The notes beneath the pieces were generated by a model. That model was given only the letters and a program-made list of their open reading frames with translations, did not search any database and was not told where the DNA came from. A DNA stretch of 64,000 nt from Whitmania pigra (taxonomy: Eukaryota > Annelida > Clitellata > Hirudinida > Haemopidae). Made by a program: the position numbers and the translations under genes. The DNA is taken from contig JAJTWR010000269.1 in assembly GCA_021613335.1 (NCBI GenBank), forward strand, positions 895,001-959,000, read 5' to 3'. Positions within the stretch are counted from its first letter, which is position 1. Each line of letters starts with the position of its first letter. This document shows positions 48,320-60,900 of this stretch, in pieces.

Positions 48320-48755
48320 AGGGCCTCTGAGAAATCAGAGCTAGAATAAAAGACAAATATCAAGATCCATCAGTTGTACAAGTTATTTACCAGCCTTTCC
48401 ATAATAAATCAGAATTTTCTTGCGAAAGAGTCAATTCGTGTTCAGGCCGTGGATAATGCGTTGCTCCAGATGTTTGTCAATGTTCGCTTGGATGGGATGG
48501 TTCCAGTTGTAGTAATTATTCATGTTCGAAAGCATACAACTGTTATAATACAAAAGAGGTGATTTTGTCGGTCCTGACAAAAATGTTTTTGTAAAAATGG
48601 TTGGTCATGGCAGGGTTGTTCCATGGTAAATTGTGCTGAAAGAAGTGATTGCTCGGGAAGAGGCTTATGTGTCAGACCAAATGAGTATTTCAGATGTATG
48701 TGCTCGGAACAATTTTCTGGATTAAATTGTTGTGATTGCCAATTTGAAATCTGAT
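48320..48755 (+). pseudogene. Inverted EGF fragment (exons 28-29) with collapsed intron
   Basis: The plus strand reads KDKYQDPSV and CERVNSCSGRG, then a stop where gene A has Leu, then CVAPDVCQCSLGWDGSSC. After frameshifts come a damaged third EGF and CMCSEQFSG. Orientation is opposite to genes A and B. The exon 28/29 junction retains only nine intron bases (gtatttcag), so the intron was deleted at DNA level. Confidence 0.75.
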
Positions 48756-48856
48756 CATTCAATGGAAAAAGCAGAAAAACTGGAAAAAAAGGGGTACCTT
48801 AAAAAAAGTCATGCTTTTTCTAAATAATTTTCCATTTCTCAATGCATAAACTGTAC

Positions 48857-48975
48857 CTGCTGATTCGAAATACTTAAAATTTGTCATAATGTCCATGGCT
48901 GGTTGCGGAAAATACAAAGCAGATGAAAGCCCATCGAAATAATTACTGGAAGCTGATACGGGGTATTTGAATTAT
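48857..48975 (-). pseudogene. Possible orphan exon
   Basis: The minus strand has a 38-codon open stretch (SASSNYFDGLSSALYFPQPA, then MDIMTNFKYFESAG) ending at a donor (GCAG|gtacag). The ALYF/YFDG wording is reminiscent of LamG/concanavalin-like folds, but an in-frame acceptor is not evident and no copy was seen in genes A or B. Confidence 0.2.
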
Positions 48976-49239
48976 AGGGGCTCTGTGAAATCCAATAAGG
49001 ATGGATAAGGATGGTTAAGCATGGAACAAATTGTCAGTAGAGGGATCATTTAACACAATGAAAAGGATACTTAACAAGACAAGAATTATTCAAGTTAAAA
49101 TGTCAGAACAAATGCATTAATTTTCAACTACAGTATTCACATCTTTTACAGAGACAGTTCTAAGTAGATTATAAATATTTTTTAAATTTGTTGAAGCATT
49201 CATGTCCTGTTGATAAACTATTTATAATATGTAAATCTA

Positions 49240-50125
49240 ACTGTGAATGCCACCCACACTTGCGATTGGTAATTATTGTTCGGAGAGTTTCATTCATAGT
49301 GGGTTAAGCACAACTTCTCATCACCCATAAAATAGATACGTTATTTGTACGATGTAACGGTCTAGTCATGAGGTAAGGGGCCCGTCCATAAGCCGACCAC
49401 AAAGAAATTTGACGATTGCTGACCCAGCGTTGTACATCCGCATTTTTAAATAAAAATATTTCCTATAATTTATTTTAATGAATAAGCAATTCTATTGTTC
49501 CAATCCATATTGTAGCCGATAATTCTCTTAGATGAAAGTGATTAATTTAGTTCTATCGATCAGTGGCATCGCTAGGAGAGGGGGGACACCATTTTAGGGA
49601 GTGTCACCAAAATTTTAATCTTAAACAAATAAGCCTCCACTGACAAAGCAGCAACTTTATTTTTGCTTTTAGGTTTATTTTTAATCGAATTATGCAATGT
49701 AATTTCTCACTTTGAAGTTTTTATTGTCGGATCTCCAGGGGTAGCAAGCCTTTCCAGTGTTTGTGACGTTTCTCTTTCCGTAGTACGTTTCATCTCCTGT
49801 TAAACACTCCCCATCGATCACCTGACATATTCCTGAAGTATTTATGGAAATATTTGAAATGCATATAAATAAATTCATAAATATTTTACAGTAATGATCT
49901 TTTGATTGGAAAGTTTCGCTTTTGCTTATGTTGAGCCATGTTATCAAAAATGTTCAAAAAAAATGGTACAAATTTTGAGGGTGTTACATATAATTGATAA
50001 TTATTAAAAATGTTTTACCACGTTGTTGCATCGAGATTTGTTTACAACTCAAATGAAAAGTCAAAAACTTTGACTATCTTCGTAGCTACTGCTAACCGAA
50101 GTTAATTTATATCGAGCTACCTGCT
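49240..50125 (-). pseudogene. Relic 5' end of a third gene copy: promoter block, exon 2 (half kringle), intron start
   Basis: Matches gene A's promoter/exon 1 region (50,019-50,125), exon 2 (about 49,712-49,835, with GKRNVTNTGKACYPW preserved) and the start of intron 2 (49,240-49,680). The signal-peptide part of exon 1 is deleted. What remains could read MQQRGICQV in frame but would not be secreted. The second kringle half and all later exons are missing. The exon 2 Cys of NKCF is Asn here. Confidence 0.75.
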
Positions 50126-50469
50126 CGGTTTTGAATGTTGTCAGAGAAATGTGATTACCTATTTAAAAACATACCTCGCTCGGCTTGTCGGTATTACCTC
50201 GCATAAATATCACCAATTGTTTCATATTTTCTCTCCTCCTAATAATCTAGTTATGAAATGGATATTAATTAACACACACTCCTAGTTTCATACGACTGAC
50301 TATTTAATTATTGTTGCAATTGTTTTAAACATATGCTTACACTAAGTCCGTTTCAATATTGAATGTCAGAACATGTTGTGAACAAGTTCCAAAATTGCAC
50401 ATTTGTAGCTTTGTAGCACGCTAATATTCCATTAAGATGCTCCATTATGTAATACGAATGATTAAGGTT

Positions 50470-51010
50470 ATCTCCAAGGGCACACCGACAAAATAGCCCC
50501 GTCAAAACAGCCTCGTCAAAACAGCTCGGCGTCAAAATAGCCCAAGACAAAATAACCCCGCCAAAACAGCCCCGACAAAACGGCCCCGTCAGTATAGCCC
50601 GGCGACAAAATAGCCCCGTCAAAATAGCGGTAGAATTGGTTCTTTGTTGATTTGTTACATGTCCACATGACGTGATGATAAGGTGAGGATAATTTATATT
50701 AAATACCAACTTGAAAAGTCCATGTAAAGTGAGGAAGTAGCCGGAATCCTAATAATATTTTAGACGATAAATATTTAAACCACTAATTTCGAATTAAATT
50801 GGGAACCAGTTATCGGTTAATATATTCAATTTACAATTTTTTTTAAAATACATTGACGGGGCTGTTTTGACGGGGCTATTTTGTCGGGGCTGTTTTGACG
50901 GGATTTGTTTGTCCTGGGCTATTTTGTCACCGGGCTGTATTGAGAGGGACTATTTTGACGGGGCTGTTTTGTCGGGCTATTTTGTCACCGGGCTGTATTG
51001 ACGGGTCACC
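50470..51010. repeat. Fold-back element made of minisatellite arms
   Basis: The left arm (50,480-50,640) carries CCCCGTCAAAACAGC/CCCCGACAAAACGGC units on the plus strand. The right arm (50,856-51,010) carries the complementary GACGGGGCTGTTTT/GTCGGGGCTATTTT units. The arms flank about 215 bp, including the 70-bp block shared with 9,258-9,330. The arms could pair into a long hairpin. No coding capacity. Confidence 0.75.
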
Positions 51011-51185
51011 ATCTCCAAGACAAAGGAGACTTCTTGAAATGTTTTGTAATAGTTTTCAATCTGATATTGTCTGATATAGCCGCCAGCTTTTTAACAAATT
51101 CCAAATGAATTCTAATACATAAATATTTATAGTTGATAGTGATAACAACAAATATAATTTGGTTAGTATTTATTTTATTCAAACT

Positions 51186-51259
51186 TATTATTATTATTAT
51201 ATTATTATTATTATATTATTATTATTATTATATTATTATTATTATTATTATCATCATCA

Positions 51260-51358
<99 letters not shown>

Positions 51359-51376
51359 TATGATATTATTATAGTA
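51186..51376 (+). repeat. (ATT)n microsatellite
   Basis: About 190 bp of ATT with a short ATC block; lies between the fold-back element and the 3' end of gene B. Confidence 0.95.
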
Positions 51377-51517
51377 TTATTCAACTGTGAGATAAATGAA
51401 AAACTAATTTGTTTTTGTTTCACAACAGCACAGCTCTAGTAAAATTATAAAAACAATTTGAGTAACAGAATTTGAATAACAGATTTAAGACAAGAAAGGA
51501 ACAAAAACAAAGTTTGT

Positions 51518-51523
51518 TTTATT
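51518..51523 (-). terminator. Candidate poly(A) signal of gene B
   Basis: AATAAA on the minus strand about 135 bp after the gene B stop codon, a spacing similar to gene A. Confidence 0.4.
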
Positions 51524-51657
51524 GAACCAAATTATAAAACATCTGTTTTCAACAAATAACGATTTACAAATGTAAAGCAAAAATTAATTGCAAAGTAGTA
51601 ATAATTTGATTAGTTAGTTATTTCTAAGAATATGCGCAAACTTTCGGTAGAATTGTT

Positions 51658-51938
51658 TCAAAATAAACTAAACAAAGAAATCGAAATAACAGAGACAAAT
51701 ACAAATACAAATCTGGTTATTTCAACAAAGTTATGCCCAGCAGAAGACTTGGTATTCTTTGAAGTCGTCACAGTAGTTGTTGTGCTGCCTGCTGAATTCG
51801 TCCTCAGGGTGGATGTGGATGTTGTTGTCTGAGTTGTTGGATAATTTGAACTGAGAGAAGTAAAAGTAGTTAATGGATTTGTTTCAGTTGAAAGGATAAC
51901 CAATATGACATCAAGGTATGATTCCAACGGCGGAATTC
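51658..51938 (-). CDS. Gene B last exon: Ser/Thr stalk and GPI-type tail
   Basis: A stalk of about 50 residues, almost only Thr/Ser/Asn (TTQTTTSTSTLRTNSAGS), probably O-glycosylated, is followed by SSAGHNF and a terminal hydrophobic run (FVFVFVSVISISLFSLF) that ends the protein. This is a classic GPI-attachment layout, with Ser-Ala-Gly as possible attachment region. Gene A's equivalent is unrelated beyond the first 20 residues. Confidence 0.75.
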
Positions 51939-54900
51939 CTAAAAACAAATATCATTCAAGCTTAGCAAAAATACAATTATGTATTCAAATAAGAAGTCAA
52001 CCATCATCTTTCGCCACAACTTGTATCATAATTTGTGATGATTTGGACTTGTTAAGAGGTTTAATGATACTCAACCATCCAGTTGAAGATTCCAGCATAA
52101 AATATGACGAATCATCACTTTTTAGAATTGTAAAGCTAATGGAATCGTTGTCTTTATCTCTAGCAAAGAACTGGAGCAAGTAATATGGTTCAACATTCAG
52201 AAATGGGTTTATATTCGGTCGTTTTTGTTTTAATACAAATTACCTGGTATATTCTATCAGATAATTTCCCTTCCTCCACTTTGATGTAAACACTACCTGA
52301 CACATTTATAAACTCTGGTGGAAATTCATTTACATTCAGAACCTCGATCAATATTTCAGCTGTGCCATTTAAAGCTATGGATTTATCAGAGTCATCGTAT
52401 GCAATAACGATTAACTTGTACGATCTTCTACTTTCAAAATCCAACGACTTGACAAGTGTCAGTAAACCTATATTAAAAATTAATTGTAAAATATAATACT
52501 GTCTAAGAATAATCTCCCGCTAAATCGGCTCTCTCAAAATAGGCGAGTTTCAAGTCGGGTGGACTTACTATGCAAATAAGTTCGTTGTCATTAAAGTATT
52601 TACTAATCGACCTAAGTTGTGACAATTATTATAATCATATTGTAATTATCAAGTATTCAATTCGTGAAATATTCTCAAAATAATTTTCAAACAATCTTGC
52701 ATATAGCATCTTCATGCATGGATAAAGGCAGTTCTACCATCCCTTGCACAACAAAACTGATACAAATCAACTTACCATTTATCATGTCAATTGAAAAGAC
52801 TCCATTATCATTTCCTTCAAGAATATCATAATACAAAGCAGTGCCGTCTTGATCAACTGCAGTCAACGTAGCAATACTATATCCTACTGGAGTTGTTTCA
52901 TACAAATAGAATGTTTGAAATTTGTGCTCAAACTCTGGTGGGTACGTATTCTTGTCCGATATTGATATATTCAGTTGGAATGGTTTGGAATTGAATTTTC
53001 CATCAAAAGCTTTAATGTTTAGCAATACATTGCTAAAGTTACGTTCTTTAAGCGATTTTCTCAAACGCAGAATTCCAGAAGCCTCTTGTAAGTTGAAGAA
53101 GGTTGATTCATGTGATGAAATTGATTCCATGGAGTACCTCATTTCGCCTGATTAATAAGTGTAACTCATTCAACACAAATAATGTCTAATAAAGCAATAA
53201 TATGTAAGCAAGGTAGTACATTTAAATTAGCATTTTCTAAAAAAAACTAGACAGACATACTGTTTTCATCACAGTCTGAAGCATTGAAAGTGTATACAAT
53301 TGCATTAACTGGAGTGTTCGTAGAAATGGTGATATTTGATGAATTCTGTGAAAACACTGGTATGCAGTCATTTTCATCCTCAACTGAAACTGTTATATTT
53401 GCTGACGTAGCAAGTGATGGTGAACCGGAATCAGTTGCCGTAATTACTAGATGATATTCTGAATATTCTTCTCTGTCCAAAGATGCAATCAAAACAAGTT
53501 CAACTCCTCCAAGCAAATCATGCAATTTAAATATGGAGGAAGGATTTGTAATGTTGGGAAACAATACTGTTAGACTGTATGATTCCACCAAACCATTCTG
53601 ACCACAGTCTTCGTCTGTAACATTTAATGTGATCAAAGTAATTTCTCCAACAGAGTTTTCTTTAATCTTCACATTAAACGATTTTTCAGTAAATTTTGGA
53701 GAATGATCGTTGACATCAAGAACATGGATTGTAACTCTACACGTGCTGGAAAATCTACCAGTTGGAGGAGCTCCATTGTCTGTGACTGATACTTGGAAGG
53801 AATAACTTGTGCCATTTCCAGAACACCTAATTGCTTGAGTATTAACAATGTTTCCTGTCTTTGAGTCTATTCTGAATGGTAACTGAGGTGAAGTGTCAAC
53901 AATTTCAAAAGTCAAAAGCTCGTTTGGATCATCTTCGTCATAGGCTTCAACATGCCCTACTATTACCCCTAAAAATTTAGTTTCATTTGAAAAGAATGTA
54001 TAATCGGTTTGGTTGTATTTTGGCTTAAACTGATTAATTCTTGTAACTTTCAAAGTAAAATTGAAAGTAGTCTTCATTGGCGGAGTTCCTTTATCTGTTG
54101 CTACCAAGGAAAACTCATGATTTCCAATTGAATTAGTAAGAGGAATCTTAACAGTAAGTTCTCCAAAACTAATGTTGTACTTCAGTATGTCTGCATCTCC
54201 TTTGAGAAGTACATCCGTTTCTGCGTTGATTCCTTTATCTGAATCAGTCACTTTCACGATTCCAATTATAAATCCTGGTTGGGCAATACTTTCTATAGCA
54301 ATTAAAGGTTCTATTCCACTAATATGAGGAGCATTATCATTTTCATCAACAACATTTATCAAAACAAACGCTGTTCCGGTTTTTTGTGGTGAACCAATAT
54401 CTCTTGCTAAAACAGTAAGACTGTAAGATTCTATATCCTCTCTGTCTAGTGACATAAACGTTTTCAAAATTCCAGTCTGGGAATCAAGAGTAAATGGCAA
54501 ATTGTTTTGTGAAATTTCAGGGCTGATCAAATATGTCACATTATCGGAATCTTGATCTACAGCCTTAAGATGAACAACCTCAGTACCTCTTGCGATACTT
54601 TCAAAAATACTAATGTTGTAAACACCATCAGTAAACGCAGGTGGATACAAATTCATCTTTGTAAAAAATATTTCGTAAGAGTAGCTTCCTGCGTTTGGCA
54701 AGAAATCGAAGATTTGTAAATATGATTTCTTGTTGATGGTTTGAATCCAGACGTTATTTTCTGTGTCGATTCTTTTCGTACTATTTCTTCGGGCATCTGA
54801 GATTTGCTGGACAGCATTTGAAATAACTCTCAAATATATCCAACCGCCAGTTGTACAGTTAGCCAATATCTGTAATAAATATGGGATTATTTAAAATCTA

Positions 54901-57900
54901 GGTAAGCCTGATGATTTTAGCTATTGAAAAGATGTGTTTTACCCTGGTTTGAGTACTAGTTTCTGATGCGATTGAAGCATTGCAAGATGAAACATTTAAA
55001 GGATTGGTTCCATTCGAACTGTCATAGACAAGATGTGGCCAAAGATTTAGTTTTGTTTCTGGATCGACAATTAGAAAATCTGTGACCAAATCCGAAGATG
55101 GATAATCTATCATGACACTATGAAGCAATTCGTGGAACTCAACTTTTTCTAGCACCGACAGTCTCGGATCTCCTGAAAATGATTTTTTTGTATTTAAGGT
55201 GGAGATCCAAATGCTTGTTTTATAATCTATATTTTGTTATCTAAATAATTATTGTGAACGTATTTATAAAGTGAAAAGTTTTAACTAACCAAGTGGATTA
55301 TTGTTTTGAAATGTTGCAGAAAAGTTGGAAAATGTTCCCGACAGGGAGCATGTCAAGATCCATTTGGCTGACTGAGCTGAATGTGGTCCAATGTCTCCAA
55401 AGTTAATCGTCAGAGATGGAGATATAATTTGGCTTTTTATTTGGGTTCCAATAATTTGGAAATTGACAAGCAATCCCTTTTCGTTATCAATTATTTCTGG
55501 TTGTGAAGATGTAATCTTAAGCGATGTTGCAGTTCCATATCCTTCATTAGAAATTAGGATTCCAAGAACAAAAGGTACAGCTGGCTCAATTGCTATATTG
55601 TCGTAACAAATAAGAACTTAGTAAGCTTTTAAACTTTAAATGAATAAAATTAAAGATTGTAAATATTCTGTACTTGGAGTGAATGGATCGTCACTGTAAA
55701 CATATTTTTCCATGAAGTAACTGACGACCAATTTTGGATCAGGCTTCACAGTTATCGTGTCAGGGAACAAAGGCACCGTCATATTTTCGTTTCCGATGCT
55801 GTAGTATAGAGTTCCACCAACATTGTATTGGACGTCGTTTGTAGGGGCAGCACTAGAAAAGGGAATAATGAGCCACGTAGTTTGTCCTTTCACGCCAGTT
55901 TGCAATTCACCAGATCCTGTAACGTCGGTTATTCTCTCCAGTTTTGGTTTTCCTGGTTTTTATAAAATAAGACACATGTTAATTGTTGCTGCTTATTTTG
56001 TGGATATGTTATTTAAGTTTTGATAAGTTATTATTTACCTATGGCAAATTTATCTGTAGCCTCAGATGAGTTGATTCCAAACGTTGTAATCAGAATTTCG
56101 ACTTTAATATTGCTAAGCCGACTTGTTTCTCCATTTTCTAAAATCAATGTGGCTTCAAATCCTGTTCTAGTAAGGGTCATTCTTTGTTGAATTTGTATTC
56201 GTACTTTGGCACAAATACCCTCTTCTGGTCTCTGATAGTCAATGATATTATTCTCTAGAATTATGTGTATTTTTGTTTGTGATTTATAGTTTATAAAACG
56301 GTTTACCTCTTCGGCATCCACGTAAACATTATAAGCATCCATATACCAATCTTCTATGCTTTCCTTGTTTGCCTGATTAAATTCAACAAACTATTTGAGT
56401 GTTGAAATTGAATTTACATATTTTACTGGTAGTTTGAACTTTACCTGATTCGCTTGATTTTGGTAGTCGTCGATCTTGTTCTCAATTTGTTGCAGTTTTG
56501 TAAAATTTATTCTTCCTTCTTTAATGGTGAAATCACCTTTTTCCCAGCTATAGAATGAATCATTGTATCGAAGAACCAGTCTGCTAACCATATCTACCGT
56601 TGCATTGCTTGGTAAAGGACTCTTTAATAAATTATTAAATTCTGCTGTTGTCACTAATGTTCCTCCGTCACTCGTCTCTGAAAATATTGGCTCAAAAACC
56701 TCTGTCCACCATTTAGAAGTTGAGTTTTCAAGGTAAAACCTGAAGTATATATTAAGTATTTTGTAATTTTACTTCATTTGTAAATCGCCGCATTGCGTCA
56801 GAGTCGCTATAGAATGTTAATAGATGTAACCATTTACAAAGCGCTCCTTCGCAAGGGCGCTTATGGCAATGGTTTCGAACACGACACATTACGACGTATG
56901 TAAACGTAACTCATTCGGCCAACCTGCAATACAAATTTCTAATTTGATTTAATTTATATACTTATTAAGTGCTATATACAGTTTTCATAAATTGTGTGTA
57001 TTTTAAAAGATTAAACTGGCGTTTATATTTCTATGTACCATTCAATATCTCCAACATATTCTTTTGCTAATCTGTGATACTGATATAAGGCTATCGATCT
57101 CTGGGCAAGTATCTGTCCCATTTCCCCCCGACTCAATGCAGCACTTCTTTTTTTTCTTTCCTGTAGAGTCTCAGATTTTAAGATGCACTCGTCAAATAAT
57201 TCTATACATCTGAAAAAGAATTATTGAATAATTCACATATTTCCAATCATGTAATCTAATCATTTGAGAGATTTACTCTGTAATTGTCTCAAATTCATCC
57301 ATTATAACTTCCATAGCCAACACATGGCCAACAAATTTTGTCCTGAAAAGCCTTTTAGTCTTATAGAGATTCCACAAAATTCTAAAACCTTTTACCAATC
57401 TTGCCAAACCGTTGAAAGCACTAAAGCAAGTCAGAGGGAAATTAAATGCGCAATTGCAGTTCACGGGAGTTACAACTGTCGTACCTTTAGTTAAATCTTT
57501 GGAAAACAGAATTAAGCTAAATTACAAGCAAATTTTGTTATTCATGTCAGAGAAAGAATTATTACCCGATCCACTCCCCCATCCAAGAGCTGGTGCTAAC
57601 CATGGTCTGAAACCCCCGTTAATTCTATTTCCATCAGCGTCACACACTTTTGAATTGTCCAGGGTTGTCATTAGTTCATTAAATCTTTTTATGTCGCAAA
57701 TATAATAATAAACTGCCTTCATTAGCATAATGAAACATTTCACTCTGGAAATACAATTATGTTTAAGAGTAGTTGGCATAAGCCATAAAGAAAACGAATA
57801 ACTACTAACATGCTTCTTTTCTTACGTGAAGATGACTCCTGCAAAAATTTGGTCCTGGCAGTTTCATTGACATAAACATTCATTACAGCGTATAACGTTG

Positions 57901-60900
57901 TGTTTGCTGGAACCTCTCCAATATCTCTATTATTCTGGTTCAAAGTAGTATAAACTATATAATACTGCACAATATTTAATTTTATCTAAACAATATCCAA
58001 ATTTCGGACCATACCATTGTCAGTTGAAGAAATGGATGAGAATCCGCTGCTGGTAGATTAAATTGAAAACCTTTTGCAGCTATTAAACCATGGTTAGTGA
58101 TTTTAAACTGAACTGCGCTGACCAGTCCATTTTCAAGGGTATCAAGATCAATTTGAGTCGGTTCCATAGTTACGACAGGTATGGGAACATTAGTGGTAAA
58201 ATCCGCTTCTAATGTTATGTCATATCTATCCTCAAATGGTACTGGTTTCACCACCCAACTGACAAAAAAAGGATGAGATTCATACTGTAACTATTGCAAC
58301 AACGTTGATTAAACTATCATTCTAACCTGTATGTGACTGCGGTTCTCTGCAGAAATACAGTCACGTGGCTGTTTTCTCCAAATGAAGCAAATATTACTCT
58401 AGAATCAGGCAAATGTTTATCAGCTGATGTGTAGAGAACGTAGTAACCTTCTGTTATATTTTTAAACGTTGCATAACCTGCAATATTTTAGATTAATTGC
58501 TAAACTAATAAAAATAATTTTATTAACAATTAATTAATTTTATAGTTTAGGATGATTGATATTAAAGGCACAGTTTATTTATTTTGAACAACATCGTTTT
58601 ATTTTATAAGTTAGAGTCCAAATCAGCTTAGTTGTGCGACAGACATTAATCAAATAAATAAATAAAATTGAGGTTATATATCATCAATTCATCAATATTT
58701 GAATCTATCTTAAGTAGGTTGATAGTAGACTAAATAAGAATCAAAAACATTATAAGAAATGGGTTAGAATGCACACTTTAAAAACATTAGACCTACCTGT
58801 AGAATCTGAAATTATTGTGGTCGTCTCTCCCCCATATTTTGAAGTCAAGGAAATCCTTGCATCTGCCAGCAATGGTTTGTTTTCAGCAAAATAGGTATAC
58901 TCGTCCTCCACTCTCACAGTTAAATTGATCTGATTAGTTGATACAATTATGAATCTGAAATAACAAGTTTAGGTCATCAAGCATGCGTACACAATTATGT
59001 TTGAATTATACTTGAAGCTTATAGTGGCTCTTGTTTCTAAGGCATTTACAGAAATAAAGCCTTCAACATCACCAAGAGATTCAGTGATGGATGGAATGAA
59101 TGAGAAGGTGAGAGTAGCTGTTTCTCCTGAGCCTAATGTCAGACCAGGTTGTAGAGGATTTGTAAGGACAGAAGTATTAGTAGCAAAAGACACAAGGGAG
59201 ATCATTGTGCTGTTTGGAAGAATTGGCTTAACATTTGTGGCCGCTTTTAAACCAATGTTTGTAATAAGAACCTGGTAAAACAACAACGTTTTGAAATGTA
59301 TATTATGGCTATAAATACCATATCAAATTTACTTCTTCGTTATTTATACTTCCTCTTGACACTGAAGCTGATACTTGGGGTCGAGAAACTCTAAAAATTG
59401 GAGTTTTTTGTTGGAAGGTGAAGGTGAGTTGAGATGTGGCAATAACATTTTCTTTCGTTTCGCTCACTATGTCAAAGTAACCGGAATATGGTTCTTGAGC
59501 TGCAAATCAATTTTAAATTTAATTCACAAAATGGAATATTTTCTATTAAATTGCTTATATTACTAATTGTGTTTAAAGTATTTCTTATGATGTACTATTT
59601 AATTAAACAAATGTAAGAACTTGTCAAACCTTCGATTGTTGCATTTGCAGAAATTGTTTGACCAGGTGACAAATTAGCAATTGTGCAGTTCAAAACATTT
59701 AAAGAACAACTGGTAATTGAAAAAGCTTCGCTGTTGAGTTTTATGTTGAAAGGTGCATCCACTTGCTATTGAAAAAAATTAATTACTTCAAATGTAGGTG
59801 TCATTTTATATTATATCATATTGCTACTTACCAATATTCGTAAATTTGATAATGGATCTACTCCAATATTGCTCATTGTCATGAAGTTGGAATATCTGTG
59901 AATACCAACGTATTCTTGTATTGAACTGGGATTTAAGTTAATCCTTAATCCGTAAACAGTCCAACTCTGCTGCACTTGAAACTCATCACTTTTTGCGGGA
60001 TGTTTAGCATCCTAAAAGTACAAGTTTATCCTTTTTAAGTGTTCAGCGTGCTGAGCATTAAAACGATTACTATTATGTTAATAATACGAGTGAGAGGATC
60101 AGTTATTCAAATGAAATTCTTACCAATTCTGTTAATCCGACCTCAGACGAAAACGGTTGAAAACGTGTGTAAAATATTCCTTTCGTATCCAGCGGTGGGG
60201 TCATTAACGTTATTTTTCTTGTCCCATAGTTCGATCTAATTCTTAAAATCATAAGCATCACTTGTTATGCTCCATGTTAGAAATGTTGCAATTATAATAA
60301 AATTTTAAGTTGCTCTAAGTTACTAAAGTAGCTTTACTGCTTGAGTTTCCAGATGATATACTTAAGATTGTTTGATTGAAACTTATTATTTCACAAATAA
60401 TTTGAATTATTATTGAATGAACACTTTTTAAAACATTTGGACGTACTGTAATATCACTGGAATCTGAGAATTCCTTATGTATGGGTTGTCCACCAGCCAA
60501 ATTATTTTACCACTGATGAGAACTGATCTGGTTTGAACATATGGTCCTTTTGATAAATCGTCAAGAATGGCAGTATAGCTTGGAGGGACAGAGACGTTGA
60601 ATTTTAAAACACTCTCCCCAAAAGTGTTTGAACATTTGACCATGACAGCATAAGGATTGCTACTGGCAGGGACATTTTTCCAAGTTAACCTGCCAGAGAA
60701 ATCCATTAGCATTCCACTTGGAAATGTTAGTAAAGACCATTGTACAGGATTAGTTCCCTTAAAATATTTCAGCTTTATTTTTGATTATGTGGAAAAATTT
60801 AATATTTATTACAAATAAATTACCTCAGAAATATTGAGTTGTAGTTCGAATGTTTGTCTTTCCAATAACGAGATTGTTTTTTGTGTCAGATCAATTTTAG

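Noticed and set aside
48320..48755. Processed pseudogene of the EGF exons
   Set aside because: Nine bases of intron remain at the junction, so it did not arise from spliced RNA.
50353..50709. 118-codon ORF over the fold-back element
   Set aside because: Composed of minisatellite translation (repeated LTGLFCR-type words); no domain.
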